A stretch of 64,000 nucleotides of DNA from Sulfurimonas sp. RIFOXYD12_FULL_33_39 (GTDB lineage Bacteria > Campylobacterota > Campylobacteria > Campylobacterales > Sulfurimonadaceae), in contig MICF01000003.1 in assembly GCA_001829785.1 (NCBI GenBank), positions 289,568-353,567 on the forward strand. The letters run 5' to 3'. Of this stretch, positions 1-9,045 are shown piece by piece (position 1 is the stretch's first letter; the number at the start of each line of letters is the position of its first letter). A program made the position numbers and the translations under genes. The notes beneath the pieces are model-generated. The model was not told the DNA's origin, made no database searches, and saw only the letters and a program-made list of their open reading frames with translations.

Positions 1-1089
1 ATCAGGGTTTACACCTTTGTTTAATTTTTTGCCGCCGAAGAATTTAGATACCATATCTTGAGCGAGAGGAACACGAGTTGAACCCCCAACCATGATAATT
101 TCTTTGATTTGGTTGTTGTCCAAATCAGCATCTTTCATTGCAGTTTTGATGTGATCGATTGTCTCTTCAACAAGTTTTTCAATCATGCTCTCAAATTTAG
201 CACGTGTAAGTTTGATAACTAAATGTTGAGGTCCCGCTTCAGTCATGGTAATAAACGGTAAGTTTATCTCTGTTTCAGTAGAAGAGCTTAGCTCTTTTTT
301 AGCATTTTCAGCAGCATCTTTTAATCTTTGAAGTGCCATTTTGTCGTTTTTAAGATCAATACCGTGAGTACTTTTGAATTCAGTGTTTAAATAATCAACG
401 ATTTTGTTGTCAAAGTCATCTCCGCCTAAAAATGCATTACCGTCAGTTGATAAAACTTCAAAAGTACCATCACTTATCTCTAAAACAGTAACGTCGAACG
501 TCCCGCCTCCCAAGTCATAAACAAGTACGTTTTCATCCGCTTTACTCTCTAATCCGTAAGCAAGCGCAGATGCAGTAGGTTCGTTAATGATACGTAAAAC
601 ATTAAGACCTGCTATTGTTCCGGCGTCTTTTGTAGCTTTTCTTTGTGCATCGTTGAAGTATGCAGGAACAGTGATAACTGCGTCAGTTACGCTTGAACCG
701 ATGTATGCTTCAGCATCCTCTTTTAGTTTGCTTAAAATCTTAGCCGAAATCTCTTGCGGAGTGTAGATTTTACCTGCTACGTCAACCGCAGCCATACCGT
801 CTTTGTCAACGATATTATAAGTTACTTTATCGTGAGCCGCTTTTGCATTCTCTTCGCTCATCATAAGACCCATAATTCTCTTGATTGAAGAGATAGTTTT
901 ATGCGGGTTTGTAATTGCTTGACGTTTTGCAGGGTCACCTACTAAAACCTCACCTTTATCTGTAAACGCAACTATTGAAGGAGTTGTATTTTTACCCTCT
1001 TTATTTGGGATGATTTTTGCTTCACCGCCCTCGTAAACTGCAACACATGAATTTGTTGTTCCTAAATCTATACCTATTACTTTACTCAT
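1..1089 (-). CDS. dnaK: Chaperone DnaK (Hsp70), N-terminal part; gene runs off the left edge
   Basis: ATP-dependent Hsp70 chaperone that works with DnaJ-type co-chaperones and the exchange factor GrpE in protein folding. The 363 visible residues are the nucleotide-binding domain: the phosphate loop DLGTTNS close to the N terminus, [25 protein letters not shown] and GGSTRVP near the cut are all readable. The substrate-binding domain lies outside the window. The ATG at 1087-1089 follows an AAAGGAA ribosome-binding site. It lies 219 bp downstream of grpE on the same strand and is probably co-transcribed with it from the promoter at 1904-1932. Confidence 0.98.
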   Translation of the reverse strand, partial: MSKVIGIDLGTTNSCVAVYEGGEAKIIPNKEGKNTTPSIVAFTDKGEVLVGDPAKRQAITNPHKTISSIKRIMGLMMSEENAKAAHDKVTYNIVDKDGMAAVDVAGKIYTPQEISAKILSKLKEDAEAYIGSSVTDAVITVPAYFNDAQRKATKDAGTIAGLNVLRIINEPTASALAYGLESKADENVLVYDLGGGTFDVTVLEISDGTFEVLSTDGNAFLGGDDFDNKIVDYLNTEFKSTHGIDLKNDKMALQRLKDAAENAKKELSSSTETEINLPFITMTEAGPQHLVIKLTRAKFESMIEKLVEETIDHIKTAMKDADLDNNQIKEIIMVGGSTRVPLAQDMVSKFFGGKKLNKGVNPD

Positions 1090-1308
1090 TATAATTCCTT
1101 TAATTTATTTCATAAATTTAAGGGAACATTTTTATTCCCTTTGAAACGATGTCGGAAGTAATTCCGCCATCTACGCTAACGCTAAGTTCTCTTCGGCAGA
1201 GAGCCCGCGACACCTTGTGTCTTTTTTTATTGTTTGCTATGCTTCAAGTAAAAATGCCAGAAGCATTTTTATACTTTAGTCGCTACAGTGACGCCAGCGG
1301 ACTAATAA
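1090..1308 (-). other. grpE-dnaK spacer with a hairpin
   Basis: This 219-bp stretch separates grpE from dnaK, which is long for an operon. It holds an inverted repeat, AAAAATGC (1250-1257) / GCATTTTT (1263-1270) with a 5-nt loop, extended by flanking AAGT/ACTT across a small bulge. It may be a processing or attenuation structure in the grpE-dnaK mRNA. No convincing ORF or second promoter was recognised. Confidence 0.4.
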
Positions 1309-1866
1309 TTAATTCGCCACCACTACCATCGCTTCACGCAAAGGTCTCTCTTTATATCTGTAACCTGTTTGAAAAGTTTGAACTATCTGCCCACTTTCTA
1401 CAGTGTCACTCTCTACACTTTGAATCGCATTATGGATATTTGGATCAAAAGGCTCATCATGTGAAACCATAGTAACACCGTGTTTCTCCAAAGAGGTTTT
1501 AAACTGCTTAAGCGTAAGTTCAATGCCCTCTTTTAATTTGTCCAAATGCTCTAGCGGGTCTGCGACATTCTGCGTAGAAGAGAGTGCCATTTGAAGTGCA
1601 TCCATAACGGGAATCATATCTTTTGCAAATTTCTCGTTTGAATACTCTACGGCAGTATATTTTTCTCGCTCAAGTCTCTTTTTGATATTATCAAAATCAG
1701 CATGAACACGAGCATATTTATCTTTTAGCTCAGCCAGCTCTGCTTGTAAAAGATTAAACTCATTCTCAACGGCAACAGCTTCCGCCGCCGCTTCGTCAAG
1801 CTCTATATTCTCTTCTTTATTGTTAAGAGACTCTGTTTGAATCTCCTCATTATTTTCTTTTGACAT
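1309..1866 (-). CDS. grpE: Nucleotide exchange factor GrpE
   Basis: Exchanges ADP for ATP on DnaK. The 185-residue product has an acidic, low-complexity N terminus, a long coiled coil (about residues 35-90, containing HADFDNIKKRLEREK) and the C-terminal beta domain with the family signature ending in RPLREAMVVV. I chose ATG 1864-1866 because AAGGAG lies just upstream. An in-frame start at 1932 would add 22 residues but falls inside the -35 box of the promoter, so it cannot be used from that transcript. No hrcA gene precedes it in this window, unlike the common hrcA-grpE-dnaK order. Confidence 0.96.
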   Translation of the reverse strand: MSKENNEEIQTESLNNKEENIELDEAAAEAVAVENEFNLLQAELAELKDKYARVHADFDNIKKRLEREKYTAVEYSNEKFAKDMIPVMDALQMALSSTQNVADPLEHLDKLKEGIELTLKQFKTSLEKHGVTMVSHDEPFDPNIHNAIQSVESDTVESGQIVQTFQTGYRYKERPLREAMVVVAN

Positions 1867-1903
1867 AGTTGTTAAATTGCTCCTTCTATAAAAAGATGAC
1901 ACC

Positions 1904-1932
1904 ATTATACATATTGAGTGTAACAATGTCAA
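1904..1932 (-). promoter_or_regulatory. Consensus sigma-70 promoter of grpE-dnaK
   Basis: On the minus strand the -35 is TTGACA (1927-1932) and the -10 is TATAAT (1904-1909), with a 17-bp spacer: a perfect housekeeping consensus about 40 bp upstream of the grpE ATG. Confidence 0.85.
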
Positions 1933-1933
1933 G
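1913..1933 (-). promoter_or_regulatory. HAIR-like HspR operator over the grpE promoter
   Basis: On the minus strand: CTTGACA - 7 nt - ACTCAAT. The HspR consensus (HAIR) is CTTGAGT-N7-ACTCAAG, so both half sites keep the CTTGA/ACTCAA cores and the spacer is exact. It covers the -35 box. A site of the same geometry precedes cbpA-hspR at 47863-47883, and hspR itself is present. The assignment is by consensus and has not been tested. Confidence 0.7.
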
Positions 1934-2048
1934 TGATAATTAAGTTTTTTTACTCAATAAACTTTAGTCTTTCCATATCAACTATTAAATTTGTAAAAAA
2001 AATAGTTTATGTAGTATCATTGTATATATATTTTTTATTGGAGATTTT

Positions 2049-4046
2049 ATGAAATACTTAGCATGGTTTGTCGGGATTTTGGTAACAGCCGTTGTAGCTA
2101 TCTATGTAGTTGCTTTTACTTCGCCGGGTAATGCTTTTGTGCAGCCAATTGTTGAAGCAAAGATTAAAGAGAACACTAAGCTTGAGAGTAAGCTTACAAA
2201 ATTTTCGCTAGGTATGAGTGATTTTGAAATAGTCTTAGAGCTAAATGGAGATAATATTATTGAAGTAAATGGCAGTTACTCTCTATTTTCACAAGCTTTT
2301 AGTCTGGTTTATAATATAAAGTTAGAAGATTTAAAAAGTTTAAAACCATTATCAGGCGTAAACCTTAACGGAGCTTTTCATACAAACGGAACCGCAAAAG
2401 GCGATAAAGCTTTTATGGAGATAGACGGTAAAAGCAATATCGCTAAGAGTATTACCTCTTATCATGTAGAGCTTACAGAGCTAAATCCTACCTCTATTAT
2501 TGCCAACGTTAATAGTGCAAAACTCGCTTCGTTACTATATATGGTTGCAAAAAATCCATACGCTAGTGCAGATATAGATATGAATGTAAATTTTAAAAAT
2601 ATAAATCCACATGTAATGGACGGCGATATAGTTTTAAAAACTAAAAACGGAAATATTGACCCAAAATATATGAAGAGTGATTTTAACGTAACGATTCCAA
2701 GCGCTACTTTTGCTATGAATCTTGATGCTAAGTTAAAGGGTGACGACATTGATTATAATTATAAATTATTGTCAAATCTATTTAATATAAACTCATCCGG
2801 AAAAGTAGCTCCGCAGCCTCTTAAAACAGATATAAAGTACTCACTGGATATTGAAAATTTAGAAGCGCTAAAGCCTGTAACCGGTACAGACATAAGAGGT
2901 CAACTAAAGCTTGAAGGAACGGTAAAAGGGAGCAAGGAAAATCTAATAGTTAAAGGCAAAAGTGATATAGCATCATCAAATACTACTTTTGAAGCGGTTT
3001 TAAAAGATTTTGTTCCTGCTTCAATTGATGCAAAAATCAAAAATCTTGAACTTGCAAAACTCTTATACATGTTAAAACAGCCTCACTATAGCGATGGTTT
3101 GTTTTCAATGGATGCCGATATTAAAAATGCAAAAGCAGATAAACTGGATGGAACTGTTGTAACAACTGTTACAAACGGCGTTCTTGATTCTGCGTATCTT
3201 ACAAAGGCGTATGAGTTCAAATCAATGATGCCAAAGACGATTTTTAGCTCTACAACCCAAAGTGTGCTAAATGCAAACATGATTGACACTAAAATAAATC
3301 TAAGCTCAAACATAGCAAACCTTGATATAAAAAGTGCAAAGTTTAACGTAAAAGATAGCTCTATAAAGAGTGATTATGAAGTTAAAATCTTAGATTTGGA
3401 TAAACTCTTTTTTGTAACCGCTCAGCATATGCGTGGGGAATTAAGTGCTAACGGCGAATTTGTAAAAGCAAAAGATTTAGATTTGACGTTTCATACAAAA
3501 GTTGCTGATGGAAAAATTGATGCAAAACTTCATAATGATGATTTTAAAGCAGATATTAATTCAATAAAAACTCAAAAAATACTCTACATGTTGACATATC
3601 CACAGATTATAGAAGCTGGATTAAATGCAAAGGTAGATTACAACTTAGCGCAAAGCAAAGGCACGTTTAAAGGGCAGATGGCAAACACCGTATTTACTAA
3701 AAATCAAACTTTTGACCTTATAAAACAGTATGCAAAGTTTGACATGTATAAAGAGTTTTTTAACGGAGACGTGGATGCGGCTATTAACAAAGAAAAAATT
3801 GTAACTTCACTTGATTTACGTTCGCAAAATGCTGCAATAAGAACAAAAGATACAAAAATAGATACAAAAACAAGGCAGATTGATTCATCTATAACCGTGG
3901 TGGCAAAAAATGATACAATCAATGCACATGTAGGCGGAAGTATGGATTCGCCAAAAGTAAGTGTCGATTTAGAGAAGTTCTTAAAGTCGCAAGCGGGAGA
4001 AAAAGCCATAAAAGAGGTAAATAAACTCTTTAAAAAACTGTTTTAA
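2049..4046 (+). CDS. AsmA-like membrane-anchored periplasmic protein
   Basis: 665 residues: one N-terminal membrane segment (about 5-25) followed by a long periplasmic part made of repeating beta-rich units (recurring KLxSLLYM / LAKLLYML / QKILYMLTYP segments near residues 155, 335 and 515). The C terminus has the AsmA/TamB-type ending GGSMDSPKVSVDLEKFL. AsmA-like proteins are bridge-like factors in inner-to-outer-membrane lipid movement; that role here is inferred from architecture. A GGAG site precedes the ATG. It is transcribed divergently from grpE. Confidence 0.65.
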   Translation: MKYLAWFVGILVTAVVAIYVVAFTSPGNAFVQPIVEAKIKENTKLESKLTKFSLGMSDFEIVLELNGDNIIEVNGSYSLFSQAFSLVYNIKLEDLKSLKPLSGVNLNGAFHTNGTAKGDKAFMEIDGKSNIAKSITSYHVELTELNPTSIIANVNSAKLASLLYMVAKNPYASADIDMNVNFKNINPHVMDGDIVLKTKNGNIDPKYMKSDFNVTIPSATFAMNLDAKLKGDDIDYNYKLLSNLFNINSSGKVAPQPLKTDIKYSLDIENLEALKPVTGTDIRGQLKLEGTVKGSKENLIVKGKSDIASSNTTFEAVLKDFVPASIDAKIKNLELAKLLYMLKQPHYSDGLFSMDADIKNAKADKLDGTVVTTVTNGVLDSAYLTKAYEFKSMMPKTIFSSTTQSVLNANMIDTKINLSSNIANLDIKSAKFNVKDSSIKSDYEVKILDLDKLFFVTAQHMRGELSANGEFVKAKDLDLTFHTKVADGKIDAKLHNDDFKADINSIKTQKILYMLTYPQIIEAGLNAKVDYNLAQSKGTFKGQMANTVFTKNQTFDLIKQYAKFDMYKEFFNGDVDAAINKEKIVTSLDLRSQNAAIRTKDTKIDTKTRQIDSSITVVAKNDTINAHVGGSMDSPKVSVDLEKFLKSQAGEKAIKEVNKLFKKLF

Positions 4047-4050
4047 AAAT

Positions 4051-4115
4051 TAGATTGCCGCGCTTCTAACGAAGCCCTCAATGACAGTGGAAGTAACTTG
4101 TGACGAAGCAATATC
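4051..4115. repeat. Dispersed palindromic repeat, diverged copy
   Basis: Between two convergent genes. Contains ATTGCCGCGCTTC and GACGAAGCAAT, matching parts of the GTCATTGCGAG/GAAGCAATC repeats at 8971, 35931, 38118 and 42032. It may help terminate both genes. Confidence 0.5.
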
Positions 4116-6023
4116 TTATCTAAAAAGCTCCTCTTTTTCTATAAGAGTAGCTTTTGGAGTAGATATATAAAAACCTTGCATGTAGTCAACGTTTAGCTCA
4201 ACTAGTTTGTCAAAAACCTCTTTTGAGTGGACAAACTCCGCAATGGTTTTCATATTGCTCTGCGCGGCAAAGTGTATGATGCTTTTTACCACTTTATAGT
4301 CTTTTATGTTGACATCGATATTTTTAATTAAAGAGCCGTCTATTTTTAAGTAGTTTGCTTCTATGTCTATAATGGTTTTAAAGTTTGAATAACCGCTTCC
4401 AAAATCATCAATGGAGACTTTTGCCCCTAATGCATGAATAAGATTTGTTTTCTCTTTAAACAGCTTTGCGTCGTCAACTTCACTGCTCTCAAGTATTTCA
4501 AATGTGACTTTTGAAGCCAAATCAGGATTGCTCTTTAGATGTTTAACAATACTCTCTTCAATATCTTTGTTCGCCAAATCCGAAAAGTTTATATTTACGC
4601 TTATGTCTTTTTTACTTCTTTTTATCTCTTCAAAAACAACATGTAAAATTCTTTGCGTAAGTTTATAGTGTATGTTTGTATTTTTTATTTGAGGTAAAAA
4701 TTCATAAGGACCGACTATGGTGTTATCTTTTGCAACTATTCTAACAAGTGCTTCATATTTATATATTTCGCCGCTATTGTAGTCATATATAGGCTGGTAA
4801 TAGCAGACAACTCTATCTTCATCAAGAGCCTCTTTTACAAAACTTATGTTTTTTGATGAAAAACTACTCTCATTTGCTATTTTTTCATCATAAATCTCAA
4901 TTCTATTTCTTCCGTTTCGTTTTGCAAGATAGAGTACTTCATCAGCTTTTTTTATAGCTTCTTGAAGATTTTTTTCCAAATATGGATGCTTATGCAAGCC
5001 TATGGAAACGGTCATTTTAATTTCATGACCGTCATAAAAAAAGCGCTCTTTGCTTATACTGTTTTTCAATCTTTTGCAGATATCTAAAGTTGACTCATTC
5101 GCGCCGCGATTATTTATGAGAAGCAAAAACTCCTCTCCGCCGTATCTAACAAGTATATCGCTATCCCTGATAGAATTTTTAAATACTTTACTTGCCGCGA
5201 AAAGAATATAATCGCCTCCCTTATGACCGTAGGTATCATTTATCATTTTAAATTTGTCTAAATCAAGCATAGCTAAAGAGTAGTGTGTGAGATTTAGTAT
5301 AGATGACATATCTTCAAGATAGTTTCGGTTAAATGTTCTTGTTAGAGAGTCCGTAAAGATTTTTCTTCTGGTAATAAAATAGTGAAATATCTGCATAATA
5401 GTCATAATCATTAATAATAGAATGAAAATAATTAAAATTATAAAAAAAGTCTCTAATGGTTTTATGGATTTTAAAATAGTTTTTTGAATGTCTGAAGTCA
5501 TATCAACGCTAAAAATACCGATAACTTCATTATCGACAATAATAGGGTGTAAAACAGTAATATATAGATTTTCTATCTCTTTTTGTTTGATAATCTGTGG
5601 TTTTTTTGTTGTATAAATGTTTATATATTCAGTTTCATTTACATCAAATTTCTGATAAAAATTTGCTTTGTCAATTTTTGAAGCATCTAGTATAAACCTA
5701 AATTTGTCCCTATCATCCTTATATAAAATATATGCGTATTTGATGTTTGATGAAAGCATTAAAGAGATTATATGCTCATATTTTTCTCTATTTTTATTAT
5801 CGCTAAACGCTTGGCGTAAATCATTTGAATTTTTAAGATTAAGAAATGAAATAAACTCATTTTGTATATTTTTTATTACAGCTGAAGTCTGTTCTATTTG
5901 ATGTGCTTCTATGCGAGCATAGATATCTTTTTTTGTGGTTTTTATTTCATTGTAAACATATATAAAAAAAATACTTAAAATCAAAAGAAGTAAAAAGATA
6001 AAAATCTCCTTTCTTTTTACCAT
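4116..6023 (-). CDS. Membrane sensor GGDEF-EAL protein (c-di-GMP turnover)
   Basis: 635 residues: membrane segments at about 7-25 and 193-217 frame a periplasmic sensor domain (about 30-190). Then follow a GGDEF domain with intact GGEEF (295-299) and an inhibitory-site RxxD (RDSD, 286-289), and an EAL domain (about 385-625). The EAL residues are all visible: YEALVRI, NINFS, FEILES, DDFGSGYSN, LKIDGS, AEFVH and MQGFY. Both synthesis and hydrolysis of c-di-GMP are therefore possible. The start overlaps the end of the upstream periplasmic protein by 7 nt, and the outer-membrane receptor gene precedes that, suggesting a signalling relay. Confidence 0.92.
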   Translation of the reverse strand: MVKRKEIFIFLLLLILSIFFIYVYNEIKTTKKDIYARIEAHQIEQTSAVIKNIQNEFISFLNLKNSNDLRQAFSDNKNREKYEHIISLMLSSNIKYAYILYKDDRDKFRFILDASKIDKANFYQKFDVNETEYINIYTTKKPQIIKQKEIENLYITVLHPIIVDNEVIGIFSVDMTSDIQKTILKSIKPLETFFIILIIFILLLMIMTIMQIFHYFITRRKIFTDSLTRTFNRNYLEDMSSILNLTHYSLAMLDLDKFKMINDTYGHKGGDYILFAASKVFKNSIRDSDILVRYGGEEFLLLINNRGANESTLDICKRLKNSISKERFFYDGHEIKMTVSIGLHKHPYLEKNLQEAIKKADEVLYLAKRNGRNRIEIYDEKIANESSFSSKNISFVKEALDEDRVVCYYQPIYDYNSGEIYKYEALVRIVAKDNTIVGPYEFLPQIKNTNIHYKLTQRILHVVFEEIKRSKKDISVNINFSDLANKDIEESIVKHLKSNPDLASKVTFEILESSEVDDAKLFKEKTNLIHALGAKVSIDDFGSGYSNFKTIIDIEANYLKIDGSLIKNIDVNIKDYKVVKSIIHFAAQSNMKTIAEFVHSKEVFDKLVELNVDYMQGFYISTPKATLIEKEELFR

Positions 6024-6448
6024 ACCTTCTCCTCTACGTACTCATTTAGTTTTTGAGAAATATCTATTGAGAGTTTTTTTGCTCTTGGCGAGAGTATGAT
6101 TATATTTGGTCTGCCTTTTTTCCAAAAAATAGCACCGAAGCTCTGGGAAACTTCGCTTAGGAGATTGTACTCAAGCACAAAAATCGGCTTGTTTATACAG
6201 TTTTTTTCTAAGTTCTTTTTATCTTCTAAAATAATCATGGTAGCATTTTCACAATTTATCGATGTTGTGAAATTTTTACTTTTTTTAAGTTCAAAAAGCA
6301 GCTCTTTATTATCCGACCAGATAATAAAATCTTTGCCGATAGAGATATTAGCAAACACTTTTTCTAATATTTGTGCTTTAATAGCATACTTCTGCTCAGA
6401 AGCAGATGTCACAAGAATTAAAAAAAGTATGCTTATAAATATTTTCAT
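6017..6448 (-). CDS. Small periplasmic protein, possibly YfiR-like
   Basis: 143 residues with a signal peptide (cleavage expected near TSAS). The mature part contains two cysteines and ends GRPNIIILSPRAKKLSIDISQKL, which resembles the end of YfiR-type (DUF4154) periplasmic regulators; this is a weak resemblance from memory. The gene lies between an outer-membrane receptor gene (end to start, no gap) and a GGDEF-EAL gene (7-nt overlap), so it plausibly passes a signal from the receptor to the periplasmic domain of the c-di-GMP enzyme. Confidence 0.55.
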   Translation of the reverse strand: MKIFISILFLILVTSASEQKYAIKAQILEKVFANISIGKDFIIWSDNKELLFELKKSKNFTTSINCENATMIILEDKKNLEKNCINKPIFVLEYNLLSEVSQSFGAIFWKKGRPNIIILSPRAKKLSIDISQKLNEYVEEKVW

Positions 6449-8308
6449 CTAAAAAATATACTCTAGTGTAAAAATAGCTCGTCTCTCCAACGTAGGTACT
6501 TTGAGATTGTTTATGCTTGTTTGGCTTGCTTTATCAAGCAGATTCTCGCCTTTTAATTTTAAGTCTAGTTTTTTACTGTAATGATAAATTATTCCGGCCG
6601 TATAATCATAGCCCGATTCAACAGCTACTCCGTCATATCCGGTGTATGAAGATCTATAAACAAGTTCGTTATATATATCAAACTTATTGACTCTATTATA
6701 AAGTTGAACTAAGGCTCCATCTTTTGAACTAAAAGAAGAGCTGTCTTTGTAAGCTTTAAAGTACTCTAATACAACTTTATTATCTGCATCAAACTTGTAG
6801 TTAGATGATATGCAAAACTGCTTAAGATTAGACTCTTTATCGCTATTTACATACATTTTTGTCGTTGGATTAAGTACTATGGGATTTTTAGATTTAGAAG
6901 CACCGGCTGCAATAGTTAAAGTTAAGTTCTCTTTTTTGTACTGGGCTTCAATCTTTGTTATAAGTGCTTTTGAACTCTCTAAATTTGGATTTGGAATATT
7001 TATCGGAGAGAATGTCGTTTGTGCGAATATAGGGTAGCTGTAGTTTTCTTGTAAAAAAGCTTTTATCGAAAAATCGTCATTTAGTTTGCTTATGTATGCA
7101 AGGCGGAGTACATTTTCTGTAGATGACTTGTTAAATGAGTCTTTATAATAGTCAATTTTAGCACCCATAACTATTTGGTTGTCTTCATTTATATTATATA
7201 CATCTTCAAAATATAACATGTAGATATCTAAATCTTTCGGACCCAGTGTTATCGGTTTGCTTAAAGTATTGCTTTTAAATTCATCGAGAAATAGACTTTT
7301 TTGTTTTATCTGAGCGCCAAATAAAAAGTTATTCTCTTTATAGCTATATCTTTTTTCTAAAGTAACGCTGTTTGCATAAGAACCTGTCCTTACGTTTATA
7401 TTGCTACTTATAGTGTCGTCAAAAAGTGTTATTCCGGTGGCATCGCTATTGTCTATATCTAGTTTTTCGTAGGTAGTTGACAAGATTAGTTTTAAAGAGT
7501 TGCCAAAGTATTTGGTATATTGTGCATAACTGTACCTTGTATCTATGAGTCCGTCTGTTATAGATGGACCAAAACCGCTAAAAAGATTGTATCTCTCGAT
7601 TGCGCTTCCCGCTTCAATGGTATAGTCGTTTTTTTTGGAGAAGTTAAAGTAAAACTGTCCTCTATTGCCATCTCTTGATAGTGTGCTACTATTTGATTTG
7701 TACTCATTAAAATTATTATTATTTATATCAATGTTTGCCAAATATGAGTACTCGCCATAGCTGTTTACGTCAATTACCTGAACTCTTGAACCTTTTTTTG
7801 AATCAACAGAAGCTTGAGCAATAGTTGCATTTTCTCTTGATGGGTCTTTTGTGTACATTTTTATTATCATATTGCCAGGCTCGCCGCTAAAAGCGATGTT
7901 GTTTGAGGCTTGATATACTTCTATATGGTCTATAAAATTTAATCCCATTTTGCCAAACTGTGCCAAGCCGGTTCCTGAAGTGATTGATGTAAGTTCATAA
8001 GAGTTTATAAGTATTTTAACAGATGGTGTTGCTTGTTCCGACGATGTTGCCCTAACAATAGAACTCATACCAAATCTAGTGTTTTTAAGAGTAAACATTC
8101 TTATTGTTTTTAAGACGTCGTTTAATGTATAAGCCTGCATCTTATCCAAGTCGGAGCGTGAAAATAGTATCAGATGACCTGATTTTTCCTCTTTTGTATT
8201 AAAATATAGTTCATCTGCATCTCTATACTCAGATAATAGATTATCAAGATTTGTATCATTACTATATAAAAGAGCCGTAAAAAACAGCAATAAAATTGTT
8301 ATTTTCAA
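6449..8308 (-). CDS. TonB-dependent-receptor-like outer membrane protein
   Basis: 619 residues with a signal peptide (residues 1-16), a plug-like domain (about 45-150, with LNDVLKTIR and a central VKILINSYEL stretch), then an aromatic-rich beta-barrel ending in the outer-membrane signature TLEYIF. The C-terminal LKLKGENLLDK motif is typical of TonB-dependent receptors. No clear TonB box was recognised. It starts a three-gene run with a periplasmic protein and a GGDEF-EAL enzyme; no transport partners (tonB, exbBD, ABC importer) are present, so sensing is as likely as uptake. Confidence 0.72.
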   Translation of the reverse strand: MKITILLLFFTALLYSNDTNLDNLLSEYRDADELYFNTKEEKSGHLILFSRSDLDKMQAYTLNDVLKTIRMFTLKNTRFGMSSIVRATSSEQATPSVKILINSYELTSITSGTGLAQFGKMGLNFIDHIEVYQASNNIAFSGEPGNMIIKMYTKDPSRENATIAQASVDSKKGSRVQVIDVNSYGEYSYLANIDINNNNFNEYKSNSSTLSRDGNRGQFYFNFSKKNDYTIEAGSAIERYNLFSGFGPSITDGLIDTRYSYAQYTKYFGNSLKLILSTTYEKLDIDNSDATGITLFDDTISSNINVRTGSYANSVTLEKRYSYKENNFLFGAQIKQKSLFLDEFKSNTLSKPITLGPKDLDIYMLYFEDVYNINEDNQIVMGAKIDYYKDSFNKSSTENVLRLAYISKLNDDFSIKAFLQENYSYPIFAQTTFSPINIPNPNLESSKALITKIEAQYKKENLTLTIAAGASKSKNPIVLNPTTKMYVNSDKESNLKQFCISSNYKFDADNKVVLEYFKAYKDSSSFSSKDGALVQLYNRVNKFDIYNELVYRSSYTGYDGVAVESGYDYTAGIIYHYSKKLDLKLKGENLLDKASQTSINNLKVPTLERRAIFTLEYIF

Positions 8309-8373
8309 TAATAAATCCTAATCTAAGTACTACGATAAGCAACGTAATTAAAGTTATTATATATAATGAGTGC

Positions 8374-8949
8374 TTATTTTATACTTGCGTCTGCCAAAGA
8401 TAAACAAAATAAAATTTTGTTATTGTTTTTCTCTAATTCATGTATGGCTTGCGTAAATGTCAAACTTGTCGTAACTATGTCATCTACTAAAACTAACTCG
8501 GTTTTCTTTAAGTTTTTTACTTCAAAATCTCTGGGATTTAAGAGTCTAAACTCTCTACTTTTTCCTGAATACGAAACTCTATTTTTTGCTCTTAGCTTGT
8601 TAAAAAGAGGTTTTATATTTTTACTTTTTAAAGCTTTGTTTAGTATCGCCGTATGTGAGTAGCCGTTTTTTACATGATCATCAACTGCAATTGAATTTAT
8701 AACATGTGGATAAGTAAATTCAGAAGCAAATTTTTTAAAAGAGTTTTTTGCAAGTAAGGAGTACATGTAGTAACCTAAATCGGTATGTTTTGTGTGAAGA
8801 AGCTCTTTTATGTCGTCGTATCTGTAAAATGAGATAACTTCTATATCATTAATGATTTTTCGTCTGTAAATGGAGGGTGTTAAAAACGTGTTTTGACACT
8901 TAGGACAGATATGCGAGAACGACAATTTTTCGCAAAGCAAACATCTCAT
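8374..8949 (-). CDS. comF: ComF-family phosphoribosyltransferase-like protein
   Basis: 191 residues: an N-terminal zinc-ribbon-type pair (CLLC ... CPKC, residues 3-19) and a C-terminal type I phosphoribosyltransferase fold with the PRPP loop VLVDDIVTTSLT near residue 155. ComF proteins support DNA uptake or handling in naturally competent bacteria; the reaction is unknown. It is downstream of lepA, separated by a palindromic repeat, and 65 bp upstream of the receptor gene. Confidence 0.85.
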   Translation of the reverse strand: MRCLLCEKLSFSHICPKCQNTFLTPSIYRRKIINDIEVISFYRYDDIKELLHTKHTDLGYYMYSLLAKNSFKKFASEFTYPHVINSIAVDDHVKNGYSHTAILNKALKSKNIKPLFNKLRAKNRVSYSGKSREFRLLNPRDFEVKNLKKTELVLVDDIVTTSLTFTQAIHELEKNNNKILFCLSLADASIK

Positions 8950-8970
8950 AAATTATCTCTTTTTTTATTC

Positions 8971-9035
8971 ATAGACTGCCGCGTCGCTAAAGCTCCTCGC
9001 AGTGACGTCATTGCGAGCGAAGCGCGGCAATCTAT
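8971..9035. repeat. Palindromic repeat (REP-like) between lepA and comF
   Basis: Arms ATAGACTGCCGCG (8971-8983) and CGCGGCAATCTAT (9023-9035) pair at 12 of 13 positions; inner TCGCT/AGCGA extend the stem. The core GTCATTGCGAGCGAAGC is the shared motif of the dispersed family in this window. Intergenic and placed at the 3' end of lepA. Confidence 0.8.
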
Positions 9036-9045
9036 GCATAACCAA

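Noticed and set aside
1867..1932. Longer grpE start at 1932
   Set aside because: It lies in the -35 box of a perfect promoter and lacks a ribosome-binding site; the ATG at 1866 has AAGGAG.
1889..1935. CIRCE (HrcA) element before grpE
   Set aside because: Half sites do not match TTAGCACTC/GAGTGCTAA with a 9-nt gap; the HAIR-like reading fits better.
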